Positions 1 to 9,901 of a DNA stretch of 64,000 nt are shown here, piece after piece. The DNA lies in assembly GCA_016861345.1 (NCBI GenBank), contig BOLD01000002.1:62001-126000 (forward strand), written 5' to 3'. The position numbers and the translations under genes were made by a program. This stretch comes from Oligoflexia bacterium. Lineage in GTDB: Bacteria > Bdellovibrionota > Bdellovibrionia > Bdellovibrionales > Bdellovibrionaceae. The notes beneath the pieces are model-generated. The model was not told the origin of the DNA. It was given only the letters and a program-made list of their open reading frames with translations, and did no database searches. Within the stretch, counting starts at the first letter, position 1. The number at the start of each line of letters is the position of its first letter.

Positions 1-625
1 CAAAAAGAATTGTTCCAAGTCGGACCCAGGTGGCACCCTCTTCTGCAGCCACCGAGTAATCATGACTAGTTCCCATTGAGAGTTCAGTGAGCTCAGGTGA
101 GAGCGAAGTAAGCTGGTCCCTCAGTTTGCGAAGTTCTCGAAAATAGGGGCGAGCCTGCTCAGGATCTAATTCGAGGGGAGGCATCGTCATCAGGCCCTTA
201 ATTTTGATGTTGGGAAGGGCTTTTATTTTTTCAACCAACTCTTTGACTTCGCTGAGTTTAATTCCTGATTTTGTTTGCTCTTCGGCAATATTGACTTGGA
301 TCAGAATATTTTGAATGACATTTTTTTTGACGGCCTCTTTTTGAAGAGCTTGAGCAAGTTCAAAGCTGTCCACAGAGTGAATCAGATCGACCTTGCCAAC
401 GATGTATTTCGCTTTATTCTTTTGCAATGACCCGATGAAGTGCCAGTGAATATCCAGATTGGCCAGATTCTCCATTTTTTTTGTAAGCTCTTGAACGTAA
501 TTTTCACCGAAAGATCGCTGGCCTTTTTCGTAGAGGGCTCGGATTTGGTCTTCAGACTGCAATTTGGAAACGGCTAATATTTTGGTGGTCGTCGGCAGTG
601 ATTTTTGAATTTCAACTAAGCTCAT
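1..625 (-). CDS. YggS family pyridoxal phosphate-dependent protein (PLP homeostasis), 3' end outside window
   Basis: Minus-strand reading frame starts MSLVEIQKSLPTTTKILAVSKLQ and contains SMGTSHDYSVAAEEGATWVRLGTILFG, typical of YggS/PROSC. Start overlaps the maf stop. Confidence 0.88.
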   Translation of the reverse strand, partial: MSLVEIQKSLPTTTKILAVSKLQSEDQIRALYEKGQRSFGENYVQELTKKMENLANLDIHWHFIGSLQKNKAKYIVGKVDLIHSVDSFELAQALQKEAVKKNVIQNILIQVNIAEEQTKSGIKLSEVKELVEKIKALPNIKIKGLMTMPPLELDPEQARPYFRELRKLRDQLTSLSPELTELSMGTSHDYSVAAEEGATWVRLGTILF

Positions 626-1248
626 TTGACCTGCCAATTATTTTCCTTCAGCATTTTTTGAAGAAGGCCGATGGGAAGACCGACAACATTGTCATAGGGA
701 CCCACGATTTTTTCCACAAATTTTCCGCCAAGCCCCTGAATTCCATAGGCGCCGGCTTTATCCATGGGTTCTCCAGTTTTGATGTAGTCTTCAATTTCTT
801 GATCAGTCAAAGTTTTAAAAAACACATCCGTGGTTTCAATATCACAAATAAAATGAGGATTATTTTGTTGATCTTTTTGACAAGGCTGTTCAACGACTAA
901 GCAAATTGCAGTTTTGACCTGATGTTTTTTTCCCGACAATCGTCTTAAAATTTGAAAGGCCTCATTAGGATTTTCTGGTTTTCCAAGCGGCTCATTTCCT
1001 TCGACGACCATTGTGTCCGCAGTGAGTATTAAATAATTGTGTAAATTCAACAATTTATATTGATCAAAGGCGGCGACAGCCTTTCGTCTGGCAATGGAAA
1101 TTATTTGGTCGTCAACATTTAGGTTTTTCTCAAGATTTTCCGATACCTTAACAGGGAACACCGTGAATTGAAATCCGGCTTCGCTGAGAAGCGATTTGCG
1201 GCGCGGTGACTCGGAAGCAAGAACAAGCTTGAAGATGTCTTGGTGCAT
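622..1248 (-). CDS. maf: Maf family nucleotide pyrophosphatase
   Basis: LVLASESPRRKSLLSEAGF start motif, TADTMV and GKP motifs, GAYGIQG near the C-terminus. Confidence 0.93.
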   Translation of the reverse strand: MHQDIFKLVLASESPRRKSLLSEAGFQFTVFPVKVSENLEKNLNVDDQIISIARRKAVAAFDQYKLLNLHNYLILTADTMVVEGNEPLGKPENPNEAFQILRRLSGKKHQVKTAICLVVEQPCQKDQQNNPHFICDIETTDVFFKTLTDQEIEDYIKTGEPMDKAGAYGIQGLGGKFVEKIVGPYDNVVGLPIGLLQKMLKENNWQVK

Positions 1249-1276
1249 ATCACCAATTCATCACAAAGGAACAAAA

Positions 1277-2179
1277 ATGGGAAGTGCTGAATTCATTCTG
1301 GGTGGAGCATTATTCTTAGCAGCAGTGTCTGTGTACCTGCTCGTTTCGACATTGCTCACGAACAACACCGACAAAGACAAACTTCTCTGGGCCACAGGTC
1401 AAGAGCCAGCCAAGTCTAAGTCGGCATTAGTGAATTGGTCTCGTCCCTTTGTTCATAATTTTACTCTTCAGCATGCCCTTAAGATCAAGAATCCACGCTA
1501 CAGAAAACGTGTTGAGCGTTTGATATTAACAGGGGGCTTGTCACGAGAGCTTAATGTTGACGAGTTCATTGGTCTTCAGATTCTTTGGGGAGTTGCCTTT
1601 CCCTTACTTTTACTGATCATGAATTTCGCCCTTGATCTCGGGATACCTTGGATCGGAGTTCTTTTGGCTTCGCCAGTTGGGATTTATTTTCCTCATCTCT
1701 ACGCGAATAATCAAAAACGCAGTCGAGAGTCCGCAGTTCGTGCAGATCTTCCCTTCTTTGCAGATTTGTTGGCTCTTTCGACTGAGGCCGGGCTTGATTT
1801 CATTTCAGCACTTCAGCGAATCGCAGATAAGGCCGAGGGCAGCGTATTTGCCGAAGAGCTTGCGATTGTACTGAAAGATATTAAGCTCGGTGCCTCTCGC
1901 GCTGATGCTCTTCGTGGTTTGGCAAAAAGAATTGATGCTCAAGAAATTGTGAGCTTTGTTGCTGTCTTGGTTGATGCGGATGCGACAGGAGCAAGTATTT
2001 CGCAAGTGCTCAAGGATCAATCTGTGCAAATTCGACTTGAGAGATTTGTGCGGGCAGAAAAGGCGGGAGCCAAGGCCTCTCAAACAATGCTGATTCCAAT
2101 GATTCTTTTTATTTTGCCGGCCGTTTTTTTAGTCGTGTTTGGTCCGGTGATTGTTCAATTTATATCGGGTGGAAAATGA
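1277..2179 (+). CDS. Type II secretion system F family protein (TadC-like)
   Basis: Membrane protein with DLPFFADLLALSTEAGLDFISAL and RLERFVRAEKAGAKASQTMLIPMILFILPAVFLVVFGP, typical of the T2SSF domain in TadC. Start moved from 1196 to the ATG at 1277 (MGSAEF). Confidence 0.85.
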   Translation: MGSAEFILGGALFLAAVSVYLLVSTLLTNNTDKDKLLWATGQEPAKSKSALVNWSRPFVHNFTLQHALKIKNPRYRKRVERLILTGGLSRELNVDEFIGLQILWGVAFPLLLLIMNFALDLGIPWIGVLLASPVGIYFPHLYANNQKRSRESAVRADLPFFADLLALSTEAGLDFISALQRIADKAEGSVFAEELAIVLKDIKLGASRADALRGLAKRIDAQEIVSFVAVLVDADATGASISQVLKDQSVQIRLERFVRAEKAGAKASQTMLIPMILFILPAVFLVVFGPVIVQFISGGK

Positions 2180-2526
2180 TGGCGACATTATTTAACAAAA
2201 CAAAATCAGCTGAACTGATTTCTGATCTCAAGATCGCTGATAATCTTTTTTCTCGAATGAAGGGTCTTTTGGGAACAAATGAGTTGTCTGAAAATCAAGC
2301 GATGTGGATTCATCGCTGCAACAGTATTCATACCTACTTTATGAAGTATCCGATTGATTGTGTTTTTTTAACTCGTGATCTCAGAGTTCTATCGATTGTC
2401 GAATCTGTTGGGCCATGGAAAATGGTGTGGCCTCAGTGGGGAGCAGATTCTGTCGTTGAAATGCGATCGGGCAACGCAAAAAAATTAAAATTAAACATAG
2501 GAGATGAACTACATGTGGGCAATTAG
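2176..2526 (+). CDS. DUF192 family protein
   Basis: RMKGLLGTNEL..AMWIHRCNSIHTYFMKYPIDCVFL matches the DUF192 core pattern. ATGA overlap with the upstream gene. Confidence 0.85.
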   Translation: MMATLFNKTKSAELISDLKIADNLFSRMKGLLGTNELSENQAMWIHRCNSIHTYFMKYPIDCVFLTRDLRVLSIVESVGPWKMVWPQWGADSVVEMRSGNAKKLKLNIGDELHVGN

Positions 2527-4180
2527 AATTATGAATGGCCCTCAGGCCGGACAAATATTCACTCTGAAAGAGGGTAAAAATAAAATTGGACGCGCCCAAG
2601 GTTGCGACTATGTTCTCAACTCAAATGGTGTTTCAAAAGAACATCTTGAAATTACGGTTACCGGAGACCGAGTTGTTGTTTCTGATTTAAACTCAAGCAA
2701 TGGAACTTTCTTAAATGGTGTGCGTGTCAAAGGCGGCCAGCTTAAATTAGGAGATAAGGTCGGAGCTCATAATATTTTATTTGATCTTATTGTTGCAACA
2801 GACAAACTTCAAAGCATGGCTGTTGCTCGTATGGGGCAGGTGCCTGCAATTCCGAATGGAATTCCATCGGGTATACCCATTTCGCCACCAGTTCCTTATG
2901 GACAGCCGGCTTATCAACCTCAATATGGTCAACAAGCTTACGCGGCTTACCCCCAGGGGCATCAGCCAGGCCCGGCTCCCGCAGCTCCAAAGCAGGGATT
3001 TGATTTAAATGCATTGGTTCAAAGATTTAATGATTATATTCAAAGAGTCGTTATGCCTGGTCTCTATAGCATGACGGAAAAGTTTGAATTCAAATACATC
3101 ATGATGTCGTTTGTGGGTATTTATGTGGTGTTAGTCACACTGCTCTCAATGATTCCCATGAGTCAAATCACGTCAGAAAGTATCACTTATGAAAGCAAGA
3201 GAAGGGCTTTAACTGTTGCAAGAGCGCTGGCACAAGCCAACGAGCGTGTTCTTCGCGCAGGAGATATCTCGACGTTTAGTACGGATTTAGTTCTTAAAGA
3301 AGAGGGCATTGATGATGTCTATATTACCTCTAAAGATGGGCGTATCATAGCTCCTCCAGAGAGAATTGGAACGGCCCCCAAGGAGGCAAGTTTTATTAAA
3401 AAAGTTAAGGGATCTATGAAAGAAACTTCAGATGAGTTTTTTGGAAAGATTGGAGCCGCCGTTCCTATTCTTTCTTATGACCCTGACCTTCAGCAAAACG
3501 TGGCAAAGGCATACGCTGTTGTGATCTACAATCCCGGTTCCATGAAGTATGATGATGGACGAGCATTAAGTCTTTTTGTGCAGATGTTGGCTCTTGCCTT
3601 TTTGGCCGGTGGAGTTCTTTTCTTCTTTATGTACAAGCTCGTTGAATACCCTTACCAGCAATTGGGATTAGAGCTTGAGTCCGCACTTCGAGAGGGCAGA
3701 GAGCACGCCGTGATTAACGTCCAACTTCCTGTGCTTCAGAGTATGGTGACGAATCTAAACAGTTTGTTGACTCGAGCGCTGACTGGACCTCAGGAGACGG
3801 GACCGGTTGCGGGTGCGGGATCAAAGAATACAGAGTATATCAATATATTATCCTTGGTGGGATATCCGGGACTTCTCATTAACAATGAGGGGCGAATCAT
3901 GAAAGCCAATGGGCCCTTTGAGGTTCTGACAGGTATGGCAGCAAATAATATTGAAAATCAGAATATCAACATGCTTCCAGATCAGGCCTTGCAAAAGAAT
4001 ATTGCAGAGTTGATGCAAAATGCGGGAGCAAATACGGGAGCCATTGCCATGGATAAGCTTGATATTGGTGGGCATCAATTTAAGCTCAGTTGTCAAGCGA
4101 TGACCACGGCAAGTGGCGAAGTTGACTGTTACGTTTTAACAATTTCTCCAGCTGATGGAGTCGAGGGACAAGCGGCATGA
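2513..4180 (+). CDS. FHA domain protein with transmembrane segments and possible PAS-like C-terminal region
   Basis: N-terminal FHA (IGRAQGCDYVLNSNGVSKEHLEI...DLNSSNGTFLNG), Pro/Gln-rich linker, two hydrophobic segments, C-terminal PAS-like stretch (VGYPGLLINNEGRIMKANGPFEVLTGM). Confidence 0.85.
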   Translation: MWAIRIMNGPQAGQIFTLKEGKNKIGRAQGCDYVLNSNGVSKEHLEITVTGDRVVVSDLNSSNGTFLNGVRVKGGQLKLGDKVGAHNILFDLIVATDKLQSMAVARMGQVPAIPNGIPSGIPISPPVPYGQPAYQPQYGQQAYAAYPQGHQPGPAPAAPKQGFDLNALVQRFNDYIQRVVMPGLYSMTEKFEFKYIMMSFVGIYVVLVTLLSMIPMSQITSESITYESKRRALTVARALAQANERVLRAGDISTFSTDLVLKEEGIDDVYITSKDGRIIAPPERIGTAPKEASFIKKVKGSMKETSDEFFGKIGAAVPILSYDPDLQQNVAKAYAVVIYNPGSMKYDDGRALSLFVQMLALAFLAGGVLFFFMYKLVEYPYQQLGLELESALREGREHAVINVQLPVLQSMVTNLNSLLTRALTGPQETGPVAGAGSKNTEYINILSLVGYPGLLINNEGRIMKANGPFEVLTGMAANNIENQNINMLPDQALQKNIAELMQNAGANTGAIAMDKLDIGGHQFKLSCQAMTTASGEVDCYVLTISPADGVEGQAA

Positions 4181-5277
4181 GTGCAGCACCGGTATTAGTA
4201 AAAACGAGAAAATTTTCTCTTGAGGTGAGCCAAGGTTCACTGAAGGGAGAGAAGTTTCATTTTACAAAGCCGATTGTGCAAATTGGTCGCGGCCCTGAAA
4301 ATGACATTGTCCTTGATAAAGATGTGAAAGTCAGTCGCATCCATGCTGAAATTCGTCAGCAAAACGGTCAAGTTTTTATCTACAATGTCAGTCAGAAAAA
4401 TACAGTCATTGTGAATGGTCAAAAGATCACTCAGTTGGCCATTGAGGGGGATTGCAAGATTTTGATTGGGGACAGTGAGTTTTTGTTTTCTGTCGAACCA
4501 GCTCCAAAACCCCAACTGACTGGTTTTCCTGCTCAAAGACCAGGTCAAGTTCCGATTTCACAGACGGCGCCAGTGGCACCAATCGCAGTAGTGCCATCGA
4601 CGTCTTCAATTCCAACTCCCTATCAGCAAGTGTCACATCACCCTCAAGCTTATGTGCATCAGCCGCCACCTCCTCCGCCCCCACAAGCGCATCAGCATGC
4701 TGGCTATGCTCAGCCTGCTGCAAATCCATCTCGAGGAATGAATCCTCGTTTAAGATTTTACTTAATCGTGGGAGTCGTATTAGCAATCGCCGCTTGGCTT
4801 TTGAGTCCAAGTGGAAAGAAGAAGAAACCGATTGATGATATTCGCTCGCAAGTCGAAATTGAAGAGGACTTGGCAAAGTCAGAGAAGGCTATTGCCGAAA
4901 TCAACAAGCAAAGCGAGAAAAGGCAAGAGGGGTCGATTCAGTTCATGACGGCCCAGCAACACTACGTTAAGGGTTTTCGAGATTATTCGCAGGGGCAGTA
5001 TGGAAGGGCGATGCAATCTTTCCAGGCCTCGTTAGCGTTTTATCCCCAGCACGATTTAGCTAAACGCTATTATTCTTTGGCGAAGAAAAAGAATGACGAG
5101 TTAATTAAATTCAACATGAGCCAAGGAACAAAGTATCGATCGAAAAATAATTATCGCTTATGTGCTTCGTCATTTCGGTCGGTATTAGTCTTAAATCATG
5201 ATCCGAACGACCCTCTTTATAAAGAGGCGAAACAGTATATGGAAGAGTGTGAACGATTAGGGCAAGGAAAATATTGA
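4177..5277 (+). CDS. FHA domain protein with TPR-like C-terminus
   Basis: FHA (IGRGPENDIVLDKDVKVSRIHAEI), Pro-rich linker, one TM, TPR-like helices (HYVKGFRDYSQGQYGRAMQSFQASLAFYPQHDLA). Confidence 0.87.
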   Translation: MSAAPVLVKTRKFSLEVSQGSLKGEKFHFTKPIVQIGRGPENDIVLDKDVKVSRIHAEIRQQNGQVFIYNVSQKNTVIVNGQKITQLAIEGDCKILIGDSEFLFSVEPAPKPQLTGFPAQRPGQVPISQTAPVAPIAVVPSTSSIPTPYQQVSHHPQAYVHQPPPPPPPQAHQHAGYAQPAANPSRGMNPRLRFYLIVGVVLAIAAWLLSPSGKKKKPIDDIRSQVEIEEDLAKSEKAIAEINKQSEKRQEGSIQFMTAQQHYVKGFRDYSQGQYGRAMQSFQASLAFYPQHDLAKRYYSLAKKKNDELIKFNMSQGTKYRSKNNYRLCASSFRSVLVLNHDPNDPLYKEAKQYMEECERLGQGKY

Positions 5278-7319
5278 TGTCAAAATTAAGAATATTCCGT
5301 GAAGGAGTTTTTTTAAAAGAGTTTGAGCTTGTCCCAGGGCAAGGTTATACGGCTGGTCGTGGGGATAGTTGTCATATTCGACTTGATCCTGAGGCTGGAA
5401 TTTCTCGACAGCATTTTGAATTGGTTCCTACTGGAAACACATGGCAGGTCAATGTTCTGTCAAAGTATGGCGAACTCTATATCAACAATGAAAAACAATC
5501 CGGATTTTCCTTAGTCTCTGGAGGAAAATTCCGAGTTCCTCCGTATGAATTTCATTTCATGATTTCAAATGAATCAACAAGTCCCGCTCCGCAGGCTCAA
5601 AGCCAGACTGAGTCTGGTGACTTTGAGAAGACCATGGTTCAAGTTATGCCAAGTGCAGCTTACATGAAGATCATCGATTCTCGTGGGCACCTTGTTCAAA
5701 ACTTACGTCTTGAGGGAGATAGTTGGATTGCTGGCCGTGAAACAACATGTAACATCTTTATTGATAGTCAAAAAATAAGCCGTCAGCAATTTGAAATGTA
5801 TTCCGATGGTGGAAACTATTTTGTGAAAGATTGTGGAAGTGCAAACGGAACATTGCTCAATGGAGTTCCACTCTCCCAGCAAGAGTGGAGCCCGATTCAG
5901 AGCGGTGACGTTCTGACTGTTGTGGATTGGACCCTGAAGTTTGAAATACGAGACGCTAGTTATGATCAGCGAATGAGAGATGTCGCTCCCGAGTTAAAAG
6001 CTCCTGTCTATATTGACCCGACAGAGGGAGGATTGCCACCACAGGGAGATTTTGATCCTTCACAGATGAATCCAGATTTGGGCCCCCCGGCCTATTTAGG
6101 TCAAGCTCAGCCTCCAGCGCCGTATCATCAAAATTATCAAACGGGTTACGCTCCGGTGAACTACGAGCCGCCTCAGCCCCAAGGGCAGTACCAGTCTCAG
6201 GCTCCTCCGTCTCAGCAACCAGCGGGGGCACCGCCGGCATCAAAATGGGCTGGAAAAATTCAGGAGCTTAAAGCCAAGATGAACCCAGTTCGCGTGGCCA
6301 TTTTGGCTCTTGTTGTCTTGGGTCTTGGATTTGCGCTGTTCAGTGATGATGGGGGCACGAAGCAGGCAGCGAAGGTCAAAGAGAAAACTCCGTTTGATAA
6401 ACTGAGTCCCGAGGATCAGCAGTTTGTCCAGCACACTTTTAATTTGGGTAAGCAGTTGATCATGCAAGGACGTTATCAGAATGCGCGTGATGAGATGATT
6501 AAGCTTCATGCAAAGTTACCATCGGGTTACGAGGACTCAAAAGAAGTTCTGAGATCTGCTGAGCATGCTTTGGCTCTTGTTGAGGAGCAGCGACTGATGG
6601 AGCAGAAAGAAAAAGAGCGTATTGAAATAGAAGAGAAAATTCAAAGGCAAGTGGCAACGTGCAAGGCTCAAATAACTGACAAAACTGAAGTCGTGGATGT
6701 TGAAAACTGTCTGGCCCCAGTATTAGCTTATAATCCAGAACATCCAATGATTGTCGAATTGAAAAGTCAGGTTGAAAAGGCAGTCACAGATCGGCAAGTG
6801 AAGGCTGCACAAAAAGAAGAGTACATGGCTCTAGTTCGAAAATTAAAGCAAATTTTTGACAAGGCTGAGGCAACATATAAAGAAGGACGTCCGCGTGAGG
6901 CAATCAAGAGTTTCGAATTGGTGATCGCTTCGAAACTGCCTGATCCAAACGATTTGAAAGGAAAATCAAAGCGGACAATAGCTTCGATTCAGCAAAAAAT
7001 GGCAAATGACCAGGCGGTTTATGAGAAAAAATCGGAAGAGCTTCATAAGGCAGGTAAGCTGAGAGAGGCCATTGTCATGTTGAAAAAAGCTGTTGAGATT
7101 AATCCTGAAAACGAGGTGACCAAGGGACGTTTGACGGTCTACTTGGGCGAGCTTCGTAAGCAGATGCAGGGATTTTATCAAGAGGGCATTCTTGAGGAGA
7201 GTATTGGAGATGTTGAGGCAGCTAAAGTCAAATGGAAGAAAATTATCGACCAGAGTTTACCAGATGAGGACTACTATCAAAAGGCCACGATTAAACTTAA
7301 AAAATACGGGGTTTATTGA
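5274..7319 (+). CDS. Protein with two FHA domains, TM segment and TPR-like C-terminus
   Basis: Two FHA modules (AGRGDSCHIRLDPEAGISRQHFEL; AGRETTCNIFIDSQKISRQQFEMYSDGGNYFVKDCGSANGTLLNG), Pro/Gln-rich linker, TM, TPR-like region. Confidence 0.87.
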   Translation: MMSKLRIFREGVFLKEFELVPGQGYTAGRGDSCHIRLDPEAGISRQHFELVPTGNTWQVNVLSKYGELYINNEKQSGFSLVSGGKFRVPPYEFHFMISNESTSPAPQAQSQTESGDFEKTMVQVMPSAAYMKIIDSRGHLVQNLRLEGDSWIAGRETTCNIFIDSQKISRQQFEMYSDGGNYFVKDCGSANGTLLNGVPLSQQEWSPIQSGDVLTVVDWTLKFEIRDASYDQRMRDVAPELKAPVYIDPTEGGLPPQGDFDPSQMNPDLGPPAYLGQAQPPAPYHQNYQTGYAPVNYEPPQPQGQYQSQAPPSQQPAGAPPASKWAGKIQELKAKMNPVRVAILALVVLGLGFALFSDDGGTKQAAKVKEKTPFDKLSPEDQQFVQHTFNLGKQLIMQGRYQNARDEMIKLHAKLPSGYEDSKEVLRSAEHALALVEEQRLMEQKEKERIEIEEKIQRQVATCKAQITDKTEVVDVENCLAPVLAYNPEHPMIVELKSQVEKAVTDRQVKAAQKEEYMALVRKLKQIFDKAEATYKEGRPREAIKSFELVIASKLPDPNDLKGKSKRTIASIQQKMANDQAVYEKKSEELHKAGKLREAIVMLKKAVEINPENEVTKGRLTVYLGELRKQMQGFYQEGILEESIGDVEAAKVKWKKIIDQSLPDEDYYQKATIKLKKYGVY

Positions 7320-7987
7320 TGAACTTCACGGAAAGGTCTCTCGTTGTTGGGAAAGGCTTTCAGCCGAAGCCATCACTTAAGGTGATTCAGGATCCTTGGA
7401 CCCTTATCGTGGTGAATGCTTGGGGTCAGGCCGACGTGGGTGAAAAAATCACCGAAATCATCTCTGAGAGTCTAACTCAACCCTCCGTTGTCGATGATGA
7501 TACGACAAAGCTTGGTGTTGAAGTTTCACCTAAACTAGAGCCCACAGTGCTTGACCAAATGAAAGGTGCCATTCTGAAGGCCCATGATTATCTTCTAAAA
7601 GAGGCCAACGCTGAAGAGTGGACAAGTATGGCAGAGGTCAGTTTGCTGCGATTTGAAAATCATTCTGTTCAGTGGGTTTCCGTGGGTAAACCACATATCT
7701 TTATGAGAACTAGTTCGGGTATTGAGCCTATGAATTACACCCCAGATCCGAATTGGCATCAGCGTCAAAGTGCGCCTCTTGCTCTTCAAGCCATTGGTTT
7801 GGATCAAAGTCCATTTTTTCATGGTGGAGTGATGTCAGTGCAGAAGCACGATCAGATTATACTGGTCAGTGCAGGCGCAGTGCCTACTGCCTTTTACTTG
7901 CAAGATTCTTTTGATTTGAGCAAGGTGGCAAATTTGTTTGCAGAATTTTTGCCAAAAACGCCGGCCTGGTTTTGCCTGTTAGAATAG
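7316..7987 (+). CDS. Degenerate PP2C-like protein (putative)
   Basis: VSLLRF...VQWVSVGKPHIFMRTSSGIEPM...HDQIILVSAG resembles the PP2C core, with the usual SDG Asp replaced. ATGA overlap with the FHA gene. Confidence 0.55.
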   Translation: MMNFTERSLVVGKGFQPKPSLKVIQDPWTLIVVNAWGQADVGEKITEIISESLTQPSVVDDDTTKLGVEVSPKLEPTVLDQMKGAILKAHDYLLKEANAEEWTSMAEVSLLRFENHSVQWVSVGKPHIFMRTSSGIEPMNYTPDPNWHQRQSAPLALQAIGLDQSPFFHGGVMSVQKHDQIILVSAGAVPTAFYLQDSFDLSKVANLFAEFLPKTPAWFCLLE

Positions 7988-9829
7988 TTATCGGTTTTGA
8001 GTATCAATTTTTAGGGCAAGCATTTCTTTTTGTAGCCAGTTTCTTTGCTTTTGATATTTTGGCAAGGAAAGCACAGAGTAAAATAAACTTCGATTACCTG
8101 TAATTGAGTCAGAAGTATTCCAGATCATCCCCATGCCTAGGCTGTAGCTTGCAATCATATTGTCAAGGGTTTCTTCATAGAACGATAAAATTAAGTTTTG
8201 CTTGAGGTGATCAGGTGGAGGAGTTCCTTCGGGGCTTGAGGCAATCCACTCGATTAGATTGAGATAGCGAGGAAGATAGCAGTTGCGAGCGGCAATACCG
8301 GTGTAGGCTTTCTTGGCGAGCAGCTGTAGACAGGGCTCAGTGATCATGGCTAAGTCTTTTGGTCCGGCGTTTATTGCCCGAGCAAATTGTGACCAAATTG
8401 GGTCATTTAACTTTTTTGAATACTTCTCAAGATCAGAGTATTCTTGATTTTGTATAGCATAATCGATGAGCCATCTTCCAATGGGAAGAGGTGGATCAAA
8501 AGAGAGATGGTTTCTAAGAATATTTTTTCTCTCAGGATCTGAAGGTTGTTTCGTCCAAAGATTGAAATCAAATAGTTGAGCCAGTGATTGGAGATCAGTT
8601 TTTTCATAGTTTTGGTGAGCATCGGGTAGTTTGTTGACGAGCGTGCGTGCAATTTTTAAAAAATATTGAATGCTTGGATCAGATAAGTTCATTGGGTTAG
8701 ACTCTGCACGATCAGCCAAAGAATTATAAACGGATTCCTTCCCATCCCAAATATAGAGAAACTGATCGCCTCGTATGGCATAGAACGGAGGCTCTCCGAG
8801 CCTCCAGGTTGGCCAGCCAGATTCTGAGATAATCAGTCGATTTTGTGGCCAGTTGTATTGTGGTGATTGAACGGCCTGATTGAGCGACTGGATAGGATTG
8901 TCCATGTTATCGATAGATGGATTTTTTTCCTCAAGAATTTCAAAAAGGGTAAGTCCGACATCCACAAGAGAGACATTGCGATCCTGAGACCAAGAAAGCC
9001 CCTGATCACGGGGTTTATAGGGGGGCTTAATTAGCAATCCAACTTGAGTATTACTGGAGGTTAGATCGATGGGCTGAAATGCGCTCTCGCCGTCGATAAC
9101 GCTGGGACGACCGTTGAGACCGAGAATAATAATATAGGATTGATCCCAGATCTTCATTTTTTTCATTTGCTGAAAAAGGGTACCAAGGGACTCATCAATT
9201 TCATCAAGCTGAGAATCAAAAGATAAGTTTCGTATTTCTCCCAGATCCGTTACTGTCTCTGTATCAATAAATGAGAGATCGGGAAGATAAAGGACCGTAA
9301 AAAATGGTTTATCTTTCGTTTCCTTTTGCCAATTTAAAAAGAGCTGAACATTTTGACTGGCATTTCGGTATAAAGATTTAAGATTGGGGACCAAGTGGTC
9401 GTCAAACAAATCAAATCCCTGCTGAATTCCACTGACCCGTGTGAGCGGTGGACCTCCAGAGAATAAGCTTGTTTGATAACCTTTTGCGTGGGCGGCTTCA
9501 GTGACGGTTCTGATATTACCAGCTAGATATTGAGATCCATTATTTCTTAACCCATGTGTATAGGGATATTGTGCTGTCAGTACGGATGACAGGGCTGGTA
9601 AAGACAAAGTTGACGGAGTGAATGCGTGGGTAAACCGAACACCCTCGCTACAGAGAAGGTGAAACCCTTTCTTGGGTTTATTGGGGTCCTGTGAGCAACG
9701 AAGTTGATCAGAGGACAGATGATCTATAGCAATGATAAGGATGTTGGGCTTCTGCACTCCATACCATGAGCATGAACTCAGAAGTAAGAGTAAGACCAGT
9801 CCTAATGACCTGTTGATTTTCTGAAGCAT
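7988..9829 (-). CDS. Sulfatase/alkaline phosphatase superfamily lipoprotein
   Basis: Lipobox-like LLLLLSSC; NILIIAIDHLSSDQLRC and TLSLPALSSVLTAQYPYTHGLRNNG match the sulfatase fold N-terminus. Confidence 0.75.
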   Translation of the reverse strand: MLQKINRSLGLVLLLLLSSCSWYGVQKPNILIIAIDHLSSDQLRCSQDPNKPKKGFHLLCSEGVRFTHAFTPSTLSLPALSSVLTAQYPYTHGLRNNGSQYLAGNIRTVTEAAHAKGYQTSLFSGGPPLTRVSGIQQGFDLFDDHLVPNLKSLYRNASQNVQLFLNWQKETKDKPFFTVLYLPDLSFIDTETVTDLGEIRNLSFDSQLDEIDESLGTLFQQMKKMKIWDQSYIIILGLNGRPSVIDGESAFQPIDLTSSNTQVGLLIKPPYKPRDQGLSWSQDRNVSLVDVGLTLFEILEEKNPSIDNMDNPIQSLNQAVQSPQYNWPQNRLIISESGWPTWRLGEPPFYAIRGDQFLYIWDGKESVYNSLADRAESNPMNLSDPSIQYFLKIARTLVNKLPDAHQNYEKTDLQSLAQLFDFNLWTKQPSDPERKNILRNHLSFDPPLPIGRWLIDYAIQNQEYSDLEKYSKKLNDPIWSQFARAINAGPKDLAMITEPCLQLLAKKAYTGIAARNCYLPRYLNLIEWIASSPEGTPPPDHLKQNLILSFYEETLDNMIASYSLGMGMIWNTSDSITGNRSLFYSVLSLPKYQKQRNWLQKEMLALKIDTQNR

Positions 9830-9901
9830 GATCTCCGCCTTGACCTTGTTTCATATTAGCATGGATACTTGAAGAGTCTAGTTTTGTAAGGAGTAATTAG
9901 C

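Noticed and set aside
598-900. Plus-strand ORF of 100 aa
   Set aside because: Antisense to maf; maf has clear family motifs.
4427-4876. Minus-strand ORF of 149 aa
   Set aside because: Antisense to the FHA/TPR gene; composition reflects the Pro-rich linker on the other strand.
5956-6243. Minus-strand ORF of 95 aa
   Set aside because: Antisense to the linker of the double-FHA gene; low-complexity artefact.
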